Part shown: positions 15,788 to 24,017 of the stretch, in pieces | Numbering within the stretch: position 1 is the first letter of the stretch | Layout: each line of letters starts with the position of its first letter | From: a virus | DNA length: 39,434 bases | IMG/VR virus record: IMGVR_UViG_3300036791_000291 | Location: 1-39,434 of that record | Reading direction: 5' to 3' (one strand) | Program-made: the position numbers and the translations under genes | Notes under the pieces: model-generated | Databases searched by the model: none | What the model was told of the DNA's origin: nothing | Seen by the model: the letters and a program-made list of their open reading frames with translations, nothing else

Positions 15788-18700
15788 ATGGCCCTTCACG
15801 GCACCGATCCGGCGTACCTGTCCTGCCGCGCGGGCATCGAGCGCGCGGGTGCCTCGCGGGCAGGCGCGTATCGCTACGCCGTCAACATCAGCATTAAGAA
15901 CGCAGACGGCTCCGGCGTCGTGGTGGCGAGCGGCTCGATCTTGCGCCCCAGTCTGAAAGTCAATCAGGCGATCAACGACACGCCAGCGGCGGCGCGCTTC
16001 ACCTTAAAACCGAGCCTCACGCGTGCCGCCATCACGGTCGGGCAGCTGGTGCAGATCGCGGGCGAATTCGGCGGCCACGTGCTCCGCGTCACGAAACGCT
16101 ACGTGCTCGGCGTCGGTGTCCTGGCGGGGCAAGGCCCGACGCCGTTCCTCGACATCGAATGCACCGACTACAACCGCCTGTTGAATCGCCGACTCGTGAC
16201 GGGGCACTGGTCGGCGCTCTCGGCCTCGACGATTGCGCAGCTGCTGCTGCAGCGGTTCACGATGGGCTTCTCGGGTGCTGGGATCACGCCGAACTTGCCC
16301 AACATCGATGACTTTCCCGTCACCAACGAAACCGTGACCGGCGCCCTGATGCGGCTGGCGAAGCTGATCGACGGGGATTTCTACATCGATGACCAACGCA
16401 TCGTGCATCTGTTCGGGCAGGCGGGCGACATGACGGCGGTTGCAGGCACGCCCCCGGCTCCGCTCGTCATGCCGATGCACTCGTTGCGGTCCTTCACCAC
16501 CGTCGCCGATGACAGTCAACGGCGGACGCGCATGGTGATCGAAGGCAAAAGCACGACCGTGCCGGTCAGCACACCGAGCGGCGCGACGACCGTTGTGGTC
16601 AACGCCACGTCGCCGGTCGATTGGCTGGTCGAGTCGGGCGGCGGTGGTGGTGGCAACGGGACCAACAGCGGCGGCGGTGGTGGTGGTGGTCTCCTGGTCG
16701 GCACCGACACGATCATCAGCGGGAACTATCCCGTCGTGGTCGGCGCGGGCGGGGCCGCCGCGACGCAGGGACAACCGTCATCCTTTAACGGCCACGCCCC
16801 GCCAGGTGGCGGCGCAGGCGCCAATACGGGCGCCTCTGGCGGCTCTGGCGGGACCGGCGGCGGCGGATCCACTCCAGGCACCGGCGGGGCTGGAACGGCC
16901 GCCATTGGCTACGGCGGCGGCGCGGGCGCCCCGGCGTCGGTGGCGATTGAGGGTCTCATCGTTGCGGGTGGCGGCGGCGGCGCGGGCGGGACCGGCGCGA
17001 TGGGCTCTGGCGGCGGCGGTGGTGGTGCGCTTCCATTCAGTAACGTCGCCATCGTGGCCGGTGCGTACAACGTCGTGGTCGGCGGCGGCGGCGTGGGTGG
17101 AGATGCACCCGGCAACGGCGCCAATTCATCATTCGATGGCATGGTCGCCATCGGCGGCGGCGCGGGCGGCTTGTCATCCCCGTCACCACCGGTCAAGAAC
17201 GGCCAACCGGGCGGATCTGGCGGCGGTGGCAGTTCCGGTGGCTTCGGCGGCGCGGGCACCGCAGGCCAGGGCTTCGCAGGCGGCAACGGCGACAGCCAGG
17301 CGGCCTCTGGTGCCGGTGGCGGTGGCGGTGCGGGCCAGGCGGGATCGCCTGGGAACGGTCCGGTCGGCGGTGCAGGTGGCAACGGGATCCTGTGGTCCGG
17401 TGCGTGGTTCGCGGGCGGCGGCGGCGGCAACGGCCAGTTCGGTTACGGCAATGGCGGATCGGGTGGTGGTGGACGCGGCGGCGCAGGTGGGAACCCTGGC
17501 GTGGCGGGTCAGCCGAACTCCGGCGGCGGCGGTGGTGGTGGCACCGGCTACAACGGCGGGTCCGGGATCGTCTACATCCGCTACGTGACCGGCACACTGC
17601 AAGCGACGGGCGGCAGCATCGCCAGTGGCGGCGGTTACACGGTCCACACCTTCTTCGGAAGCGGCACGTTTACTGTGAGCAACATCGGCGGCGGCGGCGG
17701 CGGCGGCGGGACGGGTGGACCGGGCGGGGCGGGCGCGGCGACAGGCGGCGGCACGGGCGGTCCTGGGGTGGCGTCGGCCATTTCCGGCGCGTCGGTTAAC
17801 TACGGCGGCGGCGGTGGCGGTTACCTCGGATCTGGCGGCGCGGGCGGTGGCGGCTACGGCAACGGGACGGCGGGCACCGCGAATACCGGTGGCGGTGGTG
17901 GCGGCGCCAGCGGTCCTGGCGGCGCGGGCGTGGTGGTGCTCTCGTACGTGTCCGGTACCTTGAACGCAACCGGCGGCACGATGACCTTTGTCGGCGGGCG
18001 GACGATTCACACCTTCACCGCGAACGGCACCTTTGCGGTCGCCTCGATTGTGCTCACGGCCCCGCCGCCGCTGGTGTTCGACCTACCGATTGACGATGCG
18101 ACGCAGCTGGACCCGAACGGCGGCTATGTCCGCCTGGGCTTCTCGACCTACTCGTACCTGGGCGTGGGCGGCCCGACCATCGCCTCGGGCGCGAATCCAC
18201 CTGGCAGCAACACATCGGCGGCCGCTGCTGCCCTGGCCACGTCGATCAGCGTGGACGATGCGCGCATCTTCGCGGCGGCGCCTGGCTGGGTGAAGGTTGG
18301 CGATCAAACGGTGCGCTACACCGCGACCTCGAATTCGGCGCCAGGCACCTTGAGCGGGATCCCGGCGCTCGGCTTCGGCGCGCTCAACGCGGCCGTGACG
18401 GCGGCGACGCCGGTCTCATGGCTGTCGATGATTCGGCTGTCCGCAACGGGGATCAGCATCGCGCCGCCGCTGGGCGTTGGGGATCCGGTGGTGCAGGTCG
18501 TCATCGTGGATGATCCGACGGCACAGGCGGCCACGGCCGCCGTCGAGGGCGGCGATGGTGTGCACGAGCAGGGCGTGCAAGACGGACGACTCAGTGTCGC
18601 GGGCATGAACACGCGGGCGAATGCCGAGTTGATCGATTTCGATCACGCACTGACAACGGCCACCTGGGATACCGTGGACATGAACGCGAAGGCCGGACGG

Positions 18701-18859
18701 CTGCAGCTGGTGCAGATTGACGGGCTCAACCTGTCGCTGATGATCACGAACGTCGATGTCGATTTCAGCGTGCCGCATGTCAACCCGCGACGCACCTGCA
18801 CCGGCAGCACGGTGCGCGCGGCGGCGCTACTCGATGCCGTCGTGACCTCGACCAACTGA
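15788..18859 (+). CDS. Tail hub/tip protein with inserted glycine-rich receptor-binding-like domain
   Basis: 1023 residues, starting immediately after the tape measure stop. Residues 1-~265 look like a siphovirus tail-tip/hub protein (ILRPSLKVNQAINDTPAAAR, PFLDIECTDYNRLLNRRLVT, GALMRLAKLIDGDFYIDDQR). From ~275 to ~755 there is a Gly-rich block with repeated modules: runs of GGGGG, YPVVVGAGG-like or YNVVVGGGG-like strands, N-SSF segments, and two closing strand sets IVYIRYVTGTLQATGG...YTVHTFFGSGTFTV and VVVLSYVSGTLNATGG...RTIHTFTANGTFAV. The final ~260 residues return to hub-like sequence (DATQLDPNGGYVRLGFSTYS, MNAKAGRLQLVQIDGLNLSL). Gly-rich sandwiches of this type are known in phage adhesins, so the insert probably binds the receptor. 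The GGC-rich DNA is a likely site for repeat-length variation. Confidence 0.82.
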   Translation: MALHGTDPAYLSCRAGIERAGASRAGAYRYAVNISIKNADGSGVVVASGSILRPSLKVNQAINDTPAAARFTLKPSLTRAAITVGQLVQIAGEFGGHVLRVTKRYVLGVGVLAGQGPTPFLDIECTDYNRLLNRRLVTGHWSALSASTIAQLLLQRFTMGFSGAGITPNLPNIDDFPVTNETVTGALMRLAKLIDGDFYIDDQRIVHLFGQAGDMTAVAGTPPAPLVMPMHSLRSFTTVADDSQRRTRMVIEGKSTTVPVSTPSGATTVVVNATSPVDWLVESGGGGGGNGTNSGGGGGGGLLVGTDTIISGNYPVVVGAGGAAATQGQPSSFNGHAPPGGGAGANTGASGGSGGTGGGGSTPGTGGAGTAAIGYGGGAGAPASVAIEGLIVAGGGGGAGGTGAMGSGGGGGGALPFSNVAIVAGAYNVVVGGGGVGGDAPGNGANSSFDGMVAIGGGAGGLSSPSPPVKNGQPGGSGGGGSSGGFGGAGTAGQGFAGGNGDSQAASGAGGGGGAGQAGSPGNGPVGGAGGNGILWSGAWFAGGGGGNGQFGYGNGGSGGGGRGGAGGNPGVAGQPNSGGGGGGGTGYNGGSGIVYIRYVTGTLQATGGSIASGGGYTVHTFFGSGTFTVSNIGGGGGGGGTGGPGGAGAATGGGTGGPGVASAISGASVNYGGGGGGYLGSGGAGGGGYGNGTAGTANTGGGGGGASGPGGAGVVVLSYVSGTLNATGGTMTFVGGRTIHTFTANGTFAVASIVLTAPPPLVFDLPIDDATQLDPNGGYVRLGFSTYSYLGVGGPTIASGANPPGSNTSAAAAALATSISVDDARIFAAAPGWVKVGDQTVRYTATSNSAPGTLSGIPALGFGALNAAVTAATPVSWLSMIRLSATGISIAPPLGVGDPVVQVVIVDDPTAQAATAAVEGGDGVHEQGVQDGRLSVAGMNTRANAELIDFDHALTTATWDTVDMNAKAGRLQLVQIDGLNLSLMITNVDVDFSVPHVNPRRTCTGSTVRAAALLDAVVTSTN
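16620..18050. repeat. GGC/GGT-rich imperfect repeats encoding glycine-rich modules
   Basis: Long stretches of GGCGGCGGC and GGTGGTGGT with interspersed conserved strand motifs inside the tail hub gene. At least two copies of a GTL-ATGG-...-T-HTF-...-GTF-V module are visible near 17567-17690 and 17925-18060. Low complexity also creates spurious Pro-rich frames on the minus strand. Confidence 0.7.
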
Positions 18860-18873
18860 TAGAAGGGGCACCT

Positions 18874-19011
18874 ATGCTGACCGTGGCTCTCTTACTCGCG
18901 TTGCTCGCGCTCGGCTTCGCGCTCGCGGCGGCGGCCTCGCGCGCGCCTGTCTGGATCGCCGTCGTGCTGTTGGCACTATGGGTCGTGCTGCACTCGCTGC
19001 CGGTCGGCTAA
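18874..19011 (+). CDS. 45-residue double-TM protein, candidate holin
   Basis: Starts ATG 18874 after an SD-like AGAAGGGG. Two hydrophobic helices, LTVALLLALLALGFALAAAA and PVWIAVVLLALWVVLHSL, separated by SRA. Its size and position at the end of the tail genes, right before a lipoprotein, fit a class II-like holin or other lysis membrane protein, but no family is recognised. The stop overlaps the next start (TAATG), so the two are coupled. The call as a gene is good; the lysis role is inference. Confidence 0.6.
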   Translation: MLTVALLLALLALGFALAAAASRAPVWIAVVLLALWVVLHSLPVG

Positions 19012-19214
19012 TGAAGATCCTTCTCGCAGGCCTGGTGGTGCTCACCGCGAGCGCGTGTTCGCTGGCGGCCCGCGAAGAGCGGGCGCTGCGGCTGCACTCG
19101 CTGATCTGCGCAGACGGGCTGCCGCTGCGGGTGCTCCAGGATCTGCAATGTCCGGACGGGATCTGCGGCTACACCTGCGCGCCGAACCGCTGGGCACCAG
19201 ACGCCCGCCGGTAA
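19011..19214 (+). CDS. Small lipoprotein, candidate outer-membrane lysis or surface protein
   Basis: 67 residues. KILLAGLVVLTASAC ends in a lipobox-type cysteine (ASAC, Cys ~16), followed by a charged segment REERALRLHSL and a Cys-containing tail (CADGLPL, LQCPDGICGYTCAP). A lipobox supports a Gram-negative or at least lipoprotein-processing host. Directly downstream of the double-TM protein, it could be an outer-membrane spanin-like partner, though the usual Pro-rich spanin character is weak. It is the last plus-strand late gene; only 7 nt separate it from the convergent minus-strand operon. Confidence 0.6.
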   Translation: MKILLAGLVVLTASACSLAAREERALRLHSLICADGLPLRVLQDLQCPDGICGYTCAPNRWAPDARR

Positions 19215-19221
19215 CCCCGGC

Positions 19222-19419
19222 TCACGTCGGCGCGGGCGCCAGCTCGATGGAGAGTCGGCCGCCGCTCACCATCGCCGACAGCATCGACCCGTCCGTGAAC
19301 TGCACGATCAGGATCGCGGGCGGTGGCCCGCCCTGCTCGGGATCGGCCTCGACCGAATAGGCCACGCGTTCGACCACCTTGGACGACAGCAGATCCACGA
19401 GCAGCTGCTCGGCACTCAC
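19222..19419 (-). CDS. Small protein of the minus-strand operon, unknown
   Basis: 65 residues, GTG start at 19419 overlapping the stop of the propeller gene (GTGA). A helix SAEQLLVDLLSSKVVERVAY is followed by strands AILIVQFTDGSMLSAMVSGG. No known family. It is the last gene of the minus operon. Fairly likely real because of coupling and normal codon use. Confidence 0.55.
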   Translation of the reverse strand: MSAEQLLVDLLSSKVVERVAYSVEADPEQGGPPPAILIVQFTDGSMLSAMVSGGRLSIELAPAPT

Positions 19420-20738
19420 AGGAGTTCGACCACGAACACGTCCTGTCGCTTCTGGCCGTTGTGGTCCCCGAGCGTGTGGCCCCAGTTCGACGTCACAATT
19501 GCGAAGCGCCCATCGGGCGAGACGTTGTGAATCGGCTGATTCCAGAACGAATTCTCTTTTGTCCAGTACGACTGATGATGGCAGAACCGATTGACGAGAC
19601 CCGACTGATCGACCGCGACGGCGATGATCTCGTCATCCCAGGCGCGCGGGCCGACTGGCCCGTTATCTTCGACCGCATAGCGATACGTCGAGGACACCAG
19701 CGGGATCTGCGCGTCCGCCAGTGCCGCGCGCCAGTTCGAGTGTTCGGACAAATACATCACCTTCGGCCGCAGCACGTCGGGGATCAGGTTCGCCGTTTTC
19801 GTTGGGTCGGCGATGGCGCGGATCTGCCACTGCATCGAATCCCACTCGGTCGCTCCGGTGCAGCAGGCCTGATTGATCGAAATGCCGTAGCCGAGCGAGT
19901 CGTGGCCGGTATACAGCGTGTTGATCGGCGTGAAGGTGTGGGCGACCACATCCCAGCACAGGACGTTCCCGACCGCGCCCGCGTTCGGTCCGGCCGGGTA
20001 GAGGAACACGTAGCGGTTACTCCGGTCCATCGACAGCGAGTGCAGTGTGAACGGCGGATACCCTTCGACGTGGTTCGTGTCGAGCAGCCCCGCCGTCGAA
20101 TGATAGACGTAGTGGTGCGCGTCCTGGCCCGCGCCACCGAAGAACACGATCCAGGCGTCATCGTCACTCGTGAGAATGCCGCCCACGTAGGTGTCTTTCG
20201 GGAGCCCCGGCACGAGGGCGTCCAGATCCTGCACGGTGGCGACGGTGCCGGTCTCGATGTTCCACCGCTTCACCAGGTGCAGCGACGTCCCGTAGATCGC
20301 AGCCGGGTCATCGTAGGAAAACGCCGGTTCGATCTGGCTCGCAATCTCGGTGGGACGTTTGGTGACGACCTGGCCATCGAAGCCGAAGAACACCGCGCCG
20401 CCGCCTTCATTCATCGCAATGAACACCGAGCCATCGGCATTCCAGGCGGCCAGGTGCGAGTTGGACGGCACGCGGAGTGCGGAGCCATACGAACTCGTTT
20501 CATCACTGGCGCGCCACATGCGCGAGCCAAACGTCGGATCCGTGAAAGCGAAGCCCGCCTTGCCGATCGGCGGCGGCGGCGTCGGACGCGGACGCGGGTC
20601 ACGGTCCGAGCAACTCTGATAGAAGGCATCGCTCGGCGGCTCGGGATCGGGCGGCTCGGGATCGACTTGGTTATCCATCCAGCCGATGACGTCCACCAAC
20701 ATCTGTCGCGCCTCGGGTAACGAATTCGGAATACTCAC
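19416..20738 (-). CDS. Beta-propeller-like protein with proline-rich N-terminus
   Basis: 440 residues. The N-terminal ~60 residues are Pro-rich (VDPEPPDPEPPSDAF, RPRPTPPPPIGKAG). The rest shows repeated blade-like strands: SHLAAWNADGSVFIAMNEGG, IEPAFSYDDPAAIYGTSLHL, ILTSDDDAWIVFFGGAGQDA, RSNRYVFLYPAG, and HNVSPDGRFAIVTSNWG near the end with DVFVVEL. The SPDGR-type turns are typical of six- to eight-bladed propellers such as TolB/lyase-like proteins. It may be a carbohydrate-binding or degrading accessory or a fibre-like cargo protein. No signal peptide seen. The function is open. Confidence 0.65.
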   Translation of the reverse strand: MSIPNSLPEARQMLVDVIGWMDNQVDPEPPDPEPPSDAFYQSCSDRDPRPRPTPPPPIGKAGFAFTDPTFGSRMWRASDETSSYGSALRVPSNSHLAAWNADGSVFIAMNEGGGAVFFGFDGQVVTKRPTEIASQIEPAFSYDDPAAIYGTSLHLVKRWNIETGTVATVQDLDALVPGLPKDTYVGGILTSDDDAWIVFFGGAGQDAHHYVYHSTAGLLDTNHVEGYPPFTLHSLSMDRSNRYVFLYPAGPNAGAVGNVLCWDVVAHTFTPINTLYTGHDSLGYGISINQACCTGATEWDSMQWQIRAIADPTKTANLIPDVLRPKVMYLSEHSNWRAALADAQIPLVSSTYRYAVEDNGPVGPRAWDDEIIAVAVDQSGLVNRFCHHQSYWTKENSFWNQPIHNVSPDGRFAIVTSNWGHTLGDHNGQKRQDVFVVELL

Positions 20739-20750
20739 GGCGGGCCCCTT

Positions 20751-21260
20751 TCAAAACACCATCGGCGTGCCTACGTAGTACAGATCACCGGCGGGCGTCG
20801 TGGCAAGCACCGCGCCATCGAGCCCCGCCGCCTTCGCCCACGACTCGAACGCCGCCGGAGAACAGTTCCGATAGAATTCGCCAGGCTGCAGCGGGCCACC
20901 GTCGCGGGCCGAGTGTGGTGCGCGGCCATCGGTCGCACAGGTGATGATGATCAAGCCGTTGGCGGCAACCATCCGATGCGCGATCTGGTGCAGGATCTGC
21001 GGGACCGCAGGCGTGTGCTCCAGGACTTCGCAACAGACGACCGTTTGCACCTTCACGGCGGGCGCGAACGTCGCGGCGTCGGCGACCTGATCGACGCCGG
21101 GTCCAGGTGCGATGTCGAGGCCGATATACGGCGGCGCGCAATGCGCAAACAGGCTGCGGACGCTCCCGTTGATATTTCGGGATCCGATCTCGATGACGGG
21201 GCCACGCGCGGCGAAGTGATCGACGGCCCATTTGACGAACTCGAACGCAGCGGCGTGCAT
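20751..21260 (-). CDS. SAM-dependent methyltransferase, class I
   Basis: 169 residues. Motif I is GPVIEIGSRN (~20-29) with the NGSVRSLF segment, an acidic strand end YIGLDIAPGPGVDQVADA, and VQTVVCCEVLEHTPAVPQIL, the usual Methyltransf_11-like signature. No DNA target-recognition motif such as DPPY or PC is visible, so a small-molecule, glycan or protein substrate is likelier than DNA. ATG at 21260; next gene downstream begins 12 nt on. It belongs to the cargo-like minus operon. Confidence 0.8.
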   Translation of the reverse strand: MHAAAFEFVKWAVDHFAARGPVIEIGSRNINGSVRSLFAHCAPPYIGLDIAPGPGVDQVADAATFAPAVKVQTVVCCEVLEHTPAVPQILHQIAHRMVAANGLIIITCATDGRAPHSARDGGPLQPGEFYRNCSPAAFESWAKAAGLDGAVLATTPAGDLYYVGTPMVF

Positions 21261-21270
21261 AGGTGCGCCG

Positions 21271-21645
21271 TCATGGTATCAGGCGCAGACTGTCGGCAAC
21301 GTGACGACACATCTCCTGATGTCCCGCCAGGGCGGCGGCGTGTGACGTGTAGCGGATCTGTTCGCCATCAAGCAGCCCGCCGAAGACCATCGTCTCCCAC
21401 AGGACCGGCGGACCGTTCCCCCACGCGTGATCCATCCCGAGGAACACCGTCGAGACCCGGATCTTTTGACCGGTCGTATCGTGCTCGTCCATGTCGTGCG
21501 CGACGTGCCGCTCGGCGGTCTGATACCAGCGGCCCCACGTCTCGACGTCATCGACCTTGATCGGCGTGATGCCGTCCGCAGCGAGGATGTAGAGGTTCAC
21601 GCGACCGGCCGTGAAGTTATGAACCGCCCAGCGTGCGAAGTCCAT
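21271..21645 (-). CDS. Conserved phage protein of unknown function
   Basis: 124 residues. ILAADGITPIKVDDVETWGR, WYQTAERHVAHDMDEHDTTG, IRVSTVFLGMDHAWGNGPPV and LWETMVFGGLLDGEQIRYTS form a pattern I recognise as recurring in phages and mobile elements, but no activity is established as far as I know. It lies between the methyltransferase and the 303-residue protein in the minus operon. Confidence 0.65.
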   Translation of the reverse strand: MDFARWAVHNFTAGRVNLYILAADGITPIKVDDVETWGRWYQTAERHVAHDMDEHDTTGQKIRVSTVFLGMDHAWGNGPPVLWETMVFGGLLDGEQIRYTSHAAALAGHQEMCRHVADSLRLIP

Positions 21646-21661
21646 TGGCTCGCCACTTCAG

Positions 21662-22573
21662 TCAACGGTTTACTGAAAACACCGTCGGTTTCGGATCCAC
21701 GAACGGCTTGTCGTCGGGGCCTTTGACGTGCGGATGAATCCAGACGGGCGCGTTCGCTTTGCGGCTGGGAAAATACTGGCGGCGCCAGTGGCCTTTCACG
21801 ATCCAGCGATGCGACCATTCGACGGCGTGATCCCCTGGCGCGAGACGGTCCGCTTCGAGCGCCGGACGCAACTGCACCACATGGCAAGTCGGATCGTGGC
21901 CGAGTTTTTCGGCGCGGCGACGGGCGCCACGGTCGAGAGTCGCGCGGCTGCTCGTGATGACGGTTTGTTCGAGAAACATTGCCGCCGTGCAGACCCATTT
22001 GGTCCACGTCTGCACGTCCTCGTCCTGCTCGGTCGAGTCGCCAATAAAGTTCAAGACCACAAACGACCGACCACCGGCCAGCCACACCACGCCGGTCAGC
22101 GCCAGCGCGAGCCTGGACGGTGGCTCGATGACGACGTTCCACGCCAGCGCGCTGATCGTCACCTCGCGCCCGCGCCAGTGACGCGTCAAGACGGGTTCGG
22201 AAAACACGCAGAACGCACTGGTCAGCCTGGGCAAAAAACTTTCGCGCCGTGGCGCCGGATCACCGCGTGCCCCCGCCGCCAGGAAGTCTGCCGCACAGCG
22301 GCCCTGTTCCTCGGTCAGCGGATAACTGACGCTGGCCGCGCGGACGAGGTGCGCGGTGTGGGACGACCAGAAATAGGGCCGCCACTTTTCCGCAAGACCG
22401 CGCCAATCGCTCTGCCAGCCGGATCCGAGGTCCGAGTATTCGCCGCTGCTTTCCATGTAACGCATCGCCCGTTCCTGATTGCGCTTGACGTCGATCAGGC
22501 ACTGCAAGGCGTCGGCGGGCGAATGCGCGAACCGCGCGGGTGGCAGCACAAAGTCGTCAGGTAGTTCTCTCAT
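21662..22573 (-). CDS. Conserved 303-residue phage/mobile-element protein, unknown
   Basis: Features: helix AHSPADALQCLIDVKRNQER, an aromatic GSGWQSDWRGLAEKWRPYFW, and a conserved C-terminal end VKGHWRRQYFPSRKANAPVW-IHPHVKGPDDKPF. That last signature occurs, as I recall, in uncharacterised proteins of phages and integrative elements of GC-rich bacteria. No catalytic motif is clear. ATG 22573 overlaps the upstream stop by 4 nt. It is likely part of the same cargo transcript. Confidence 0.6.
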   Translation of the reverse strand: MRELPDDFVLPPARFAHSPADALQCLIDVKRNQERAMRYMESSGEYSDLGSGWQSDWRGLAEKWRPYFWSSHTAHLVRAASVSYPLTEEQGRCAADFLAAGARGDPAPRRESFLPRLTSAFCVFSEPVLTRHWRGREVTISALAWNVVIEPPSRLALALTGVVWLAGGRSFVVLNFIGDSTEQDEDVQTWTKWVCTAAMFLEQTVITSSRATLDRGARRRAEKLGHDPTCHVVQLRPALEADRLAPGDHAVEWSHRWIVKGHWRRQYFPSRKANAPVWIHPHVKGPDDKPFVDPKPTVFSVNR

Positions 22574-22821
22574 AATCCACCGGACCGCCGCGCGTGCAGA
22601 ATGCCGGTCAGGTACGCGCGGACCACCTGGAATCGGCCGATGAAGTCCGGGGCCTGCGCCTCGCGGGCCGCATCCTGGATCCAGGTGACTGTAAACGCGT
22701 GCCGCCCTGGGTCGTAGTGGATCAGCACCGGCACCTCGGCCGCGTACGTGGACAACGATTCCACGTCGAGGCGATGCAGGTATTTCGCCTGGCGCGATTC
22801 CTCAGTGCCTGGTTTCGTCAT
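22570..22821 (-). CDS. Small minus-operon protein, unknown
   Basis: 83 residues from ATG 22821; a longer frame to 22881 would overlap its upstream neighbour much more. Core is VPVLIHYDPGRHAFTVTWIQ, then a helix APDFIGRFQVVRAYLTGILH. Couples by overlap to genes on both sides. No recognised family. Confidence 0.5.
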   Translation of the reverse strand: MTKPGTEESRQAKYLHRLDVESLSTYAAEVPVLIHYDPGRHAFTVTWIQDAAREAQAPDFIGRFQVVRAYLTGILHARRSGGL

Positions 22822-23077
22822 CGCGCCAGACTGCCAGCGACCAGTTGCGCGCCGCCAGATCACGGCGCAACGCCTCGACATAGCGGCGCGTCACGAGCGC
22901 CGCGTTCTCGATGGGATAGAGCCCGACGAAGCGACACCGGAGGCAGCCGACCGCGATGACGCCGGTATGCGCCACCGGGTCGGCCTCGTCAATCTCGGCG
23001 TGCGCGATGCGCTGGACAATCGTCCAGTCGTGGACGCACTCAGGCTCACACGGAGAATTCGCGGGCGGTGCGCACAT
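22802..23077 (-). CDS. Small Cys-rich minus-operon protein, possible zinc binder
   Basis: 91 residues. An N-terminal CAPPANSPCEPECVHDW and then GVIAVGCLRCRFVGLYP give a Cys/His set that could hold zinc, followed by a helix ALVTRRYVEALRRDLAARNW. It overlaps the downstream gene by 20 nt and the upstream gene by 32 nt. No recognised family; the metal site is a guess. Confidence 0.5.
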   Translation of the reverse strand: MCAPPANSPCEPECVHDWTIVQRIAHAEIDEADPVAHTGVIAVGCLRCRFVGLYPIENAALVTRRYVEALRRDLAARNWSLAVWRDDETRH

Positions 23078-23486
23078 ACCCGTCCCCTTTCCGTTTCAGG
23101 TAGCCGTGCAGGAGCAGCGGCGCGATGCCGCGCGCGTTCGGGACGCGCTTCGGCTTCTCGTGGTCGAACTGTTTCAGGAAGGCCAGCGACCGGGCGCGCC
23201 GTTCCTGCACGGCCGCCTTGTTCATCGCTTTTTTGTATTTCCGTTTACCCTTACTGCGACGCGCCTCATCGAGCGCCATCGCATCTGCCAGGACTGACGA
23301 TCCGCGCTGCTGTTTGGTCTCGTGCGCACCCTCATCGAGCAAGCCGAGCGTCGTGCGCAGTGCTGCCGCGATCTGTTCGTGGTGCGCCAGCAGCCGCTCG
23401 ATTTTTCCGCGCGCGCCGGTCGCACTCCCCTTGCCGTGTCCGTTGCCGTTCAGCGCCGCCGCATACCCTGCTCGAAACTGATTCAT
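23046..23486 (-). CDS. Basic helical protein, unknown
   Basis: 146 residues, highly basic in the centre (RRSKGKRKYKKAMNKAAVQE), with helix GKIERLLAHHEQIAAALRTT and a C-terminal RVPNARGIAPLLLHGYLKRK. It looks nucleic-acid binding, perhaps a regulator of the operon, but no domain is recognised. ATG 23486 overlaps the upstream stop by 4 nt. Confidence 0.5.
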   Translation of the reverse strand: MNQFRAGYAAALNGNGHGKGSATGARGKIERLLAHHEQIAAALRTTLGLLDEGAHETKQQRGSSVLADAMALDEARRSKGKRKYKKAMNKAAVQERRARSLAFLKQFDHEKPKRVPNARGIAPLLLHGYLKRKGDGYVRTAREFSV

Positions 23487-23992
23487 ACCCTGACCCCAGT
23501 GCGGCGCGAGAGCCGATCCACGCGAGTGCGGTGCGCCATATCCCGCCGCGCGTTCCGGCGTGCCTTCGCGGCACGTCGTTCCTGAGTCGCCGCCACCATG
23601 TCGGCCGCCCGATGTTTGAAGGTGTCAAAGGTCACGATCTCGCGCGTACTGTCCGGGGCACGATGCTTCGTCACCCAGGCCACCAACGGCGAGCCGCCCC
23701 CGATGCCGAGATGTTGAAAGGCCGCGCCGAGCACTGCGAGCGAGACGGCGCCCACATGCGGAACGGCCAACATCATCGGCGAGACATTCTCGAAGACGTC
23801 GCGGACCGACTTCGCGCCGAGGTCACTGAGCGCGCGCGTCAGGTTCGCCGCTGCCACGTAGTTGAAGCAATCGACGCCCGCCAGATCGTGCCGGGTCAAC
23901 GCATCCTTCCCGACCACCAGCACGGGCGTGGCGTTGCGGGTCTTGAGCGCTTCCGTGGTCGAGGTGCCTAAAAACGTGGCAGGCAGATCCAT
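23483..23992 (-). CDS. First gene of the minus operon, unknown
   Basis: 169 residues. Good SD (GGGAG) before ATG 23992. A hydrophobic middle (MMLAVPHVGAVSLAVLGAAF) is flanked by soluble sequence; the C-terminus is very basic (RRAAKARRNARRDMAHRTRV). The N-terminal half reads as an alternating strand/helix (ATPVLVVGKDALTRHDLAGV). No family recognised. It leads nine tightly coupled minus-strand genes; the palindrome at 24018-24038 lies just upstream and may control it. Confidence 0.55.
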   Translation of the reverse strand: MDLPATFLGTSTTEALKTRNATPVLVVGKDALTRHDLAGVDCFNYVAAANLTRALSDLGAKSVRDVFENVSPMMLAVPHVGAVSLAVLGAAFQHLGIGGGSPLVAWVTKHRAPDSTREIVTFDTFKHRAADMVAATQERRAAKARRNARRDMAHRTRVDRLSRRTGVRV

Positions 23993-24017
23993 TAGTTCTC
24001 CCTTATTCGAGGTTTAT

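Noticed and set aside
16909-17430. Pro-rich minus-strand frame within the hub gene
   Set aside because: Created by GGC/GGT repeats read backwards; the plus-strand frame is continuous and protein-like.
19323-20720. A 465-residue plus-strand frame opposite the propeller gene
   Set aside because: The minus-strand frame shows blade-like repeats and overlaps its neighbours properly; the plus frame is Arg/Val/Asp-rich noise.
22748-23971. A 407-residue plus-strand frame opposite the minus operon
   Set aside because: Arg/His/Ser-rich antisense frame across several coupled minus-strand genes.
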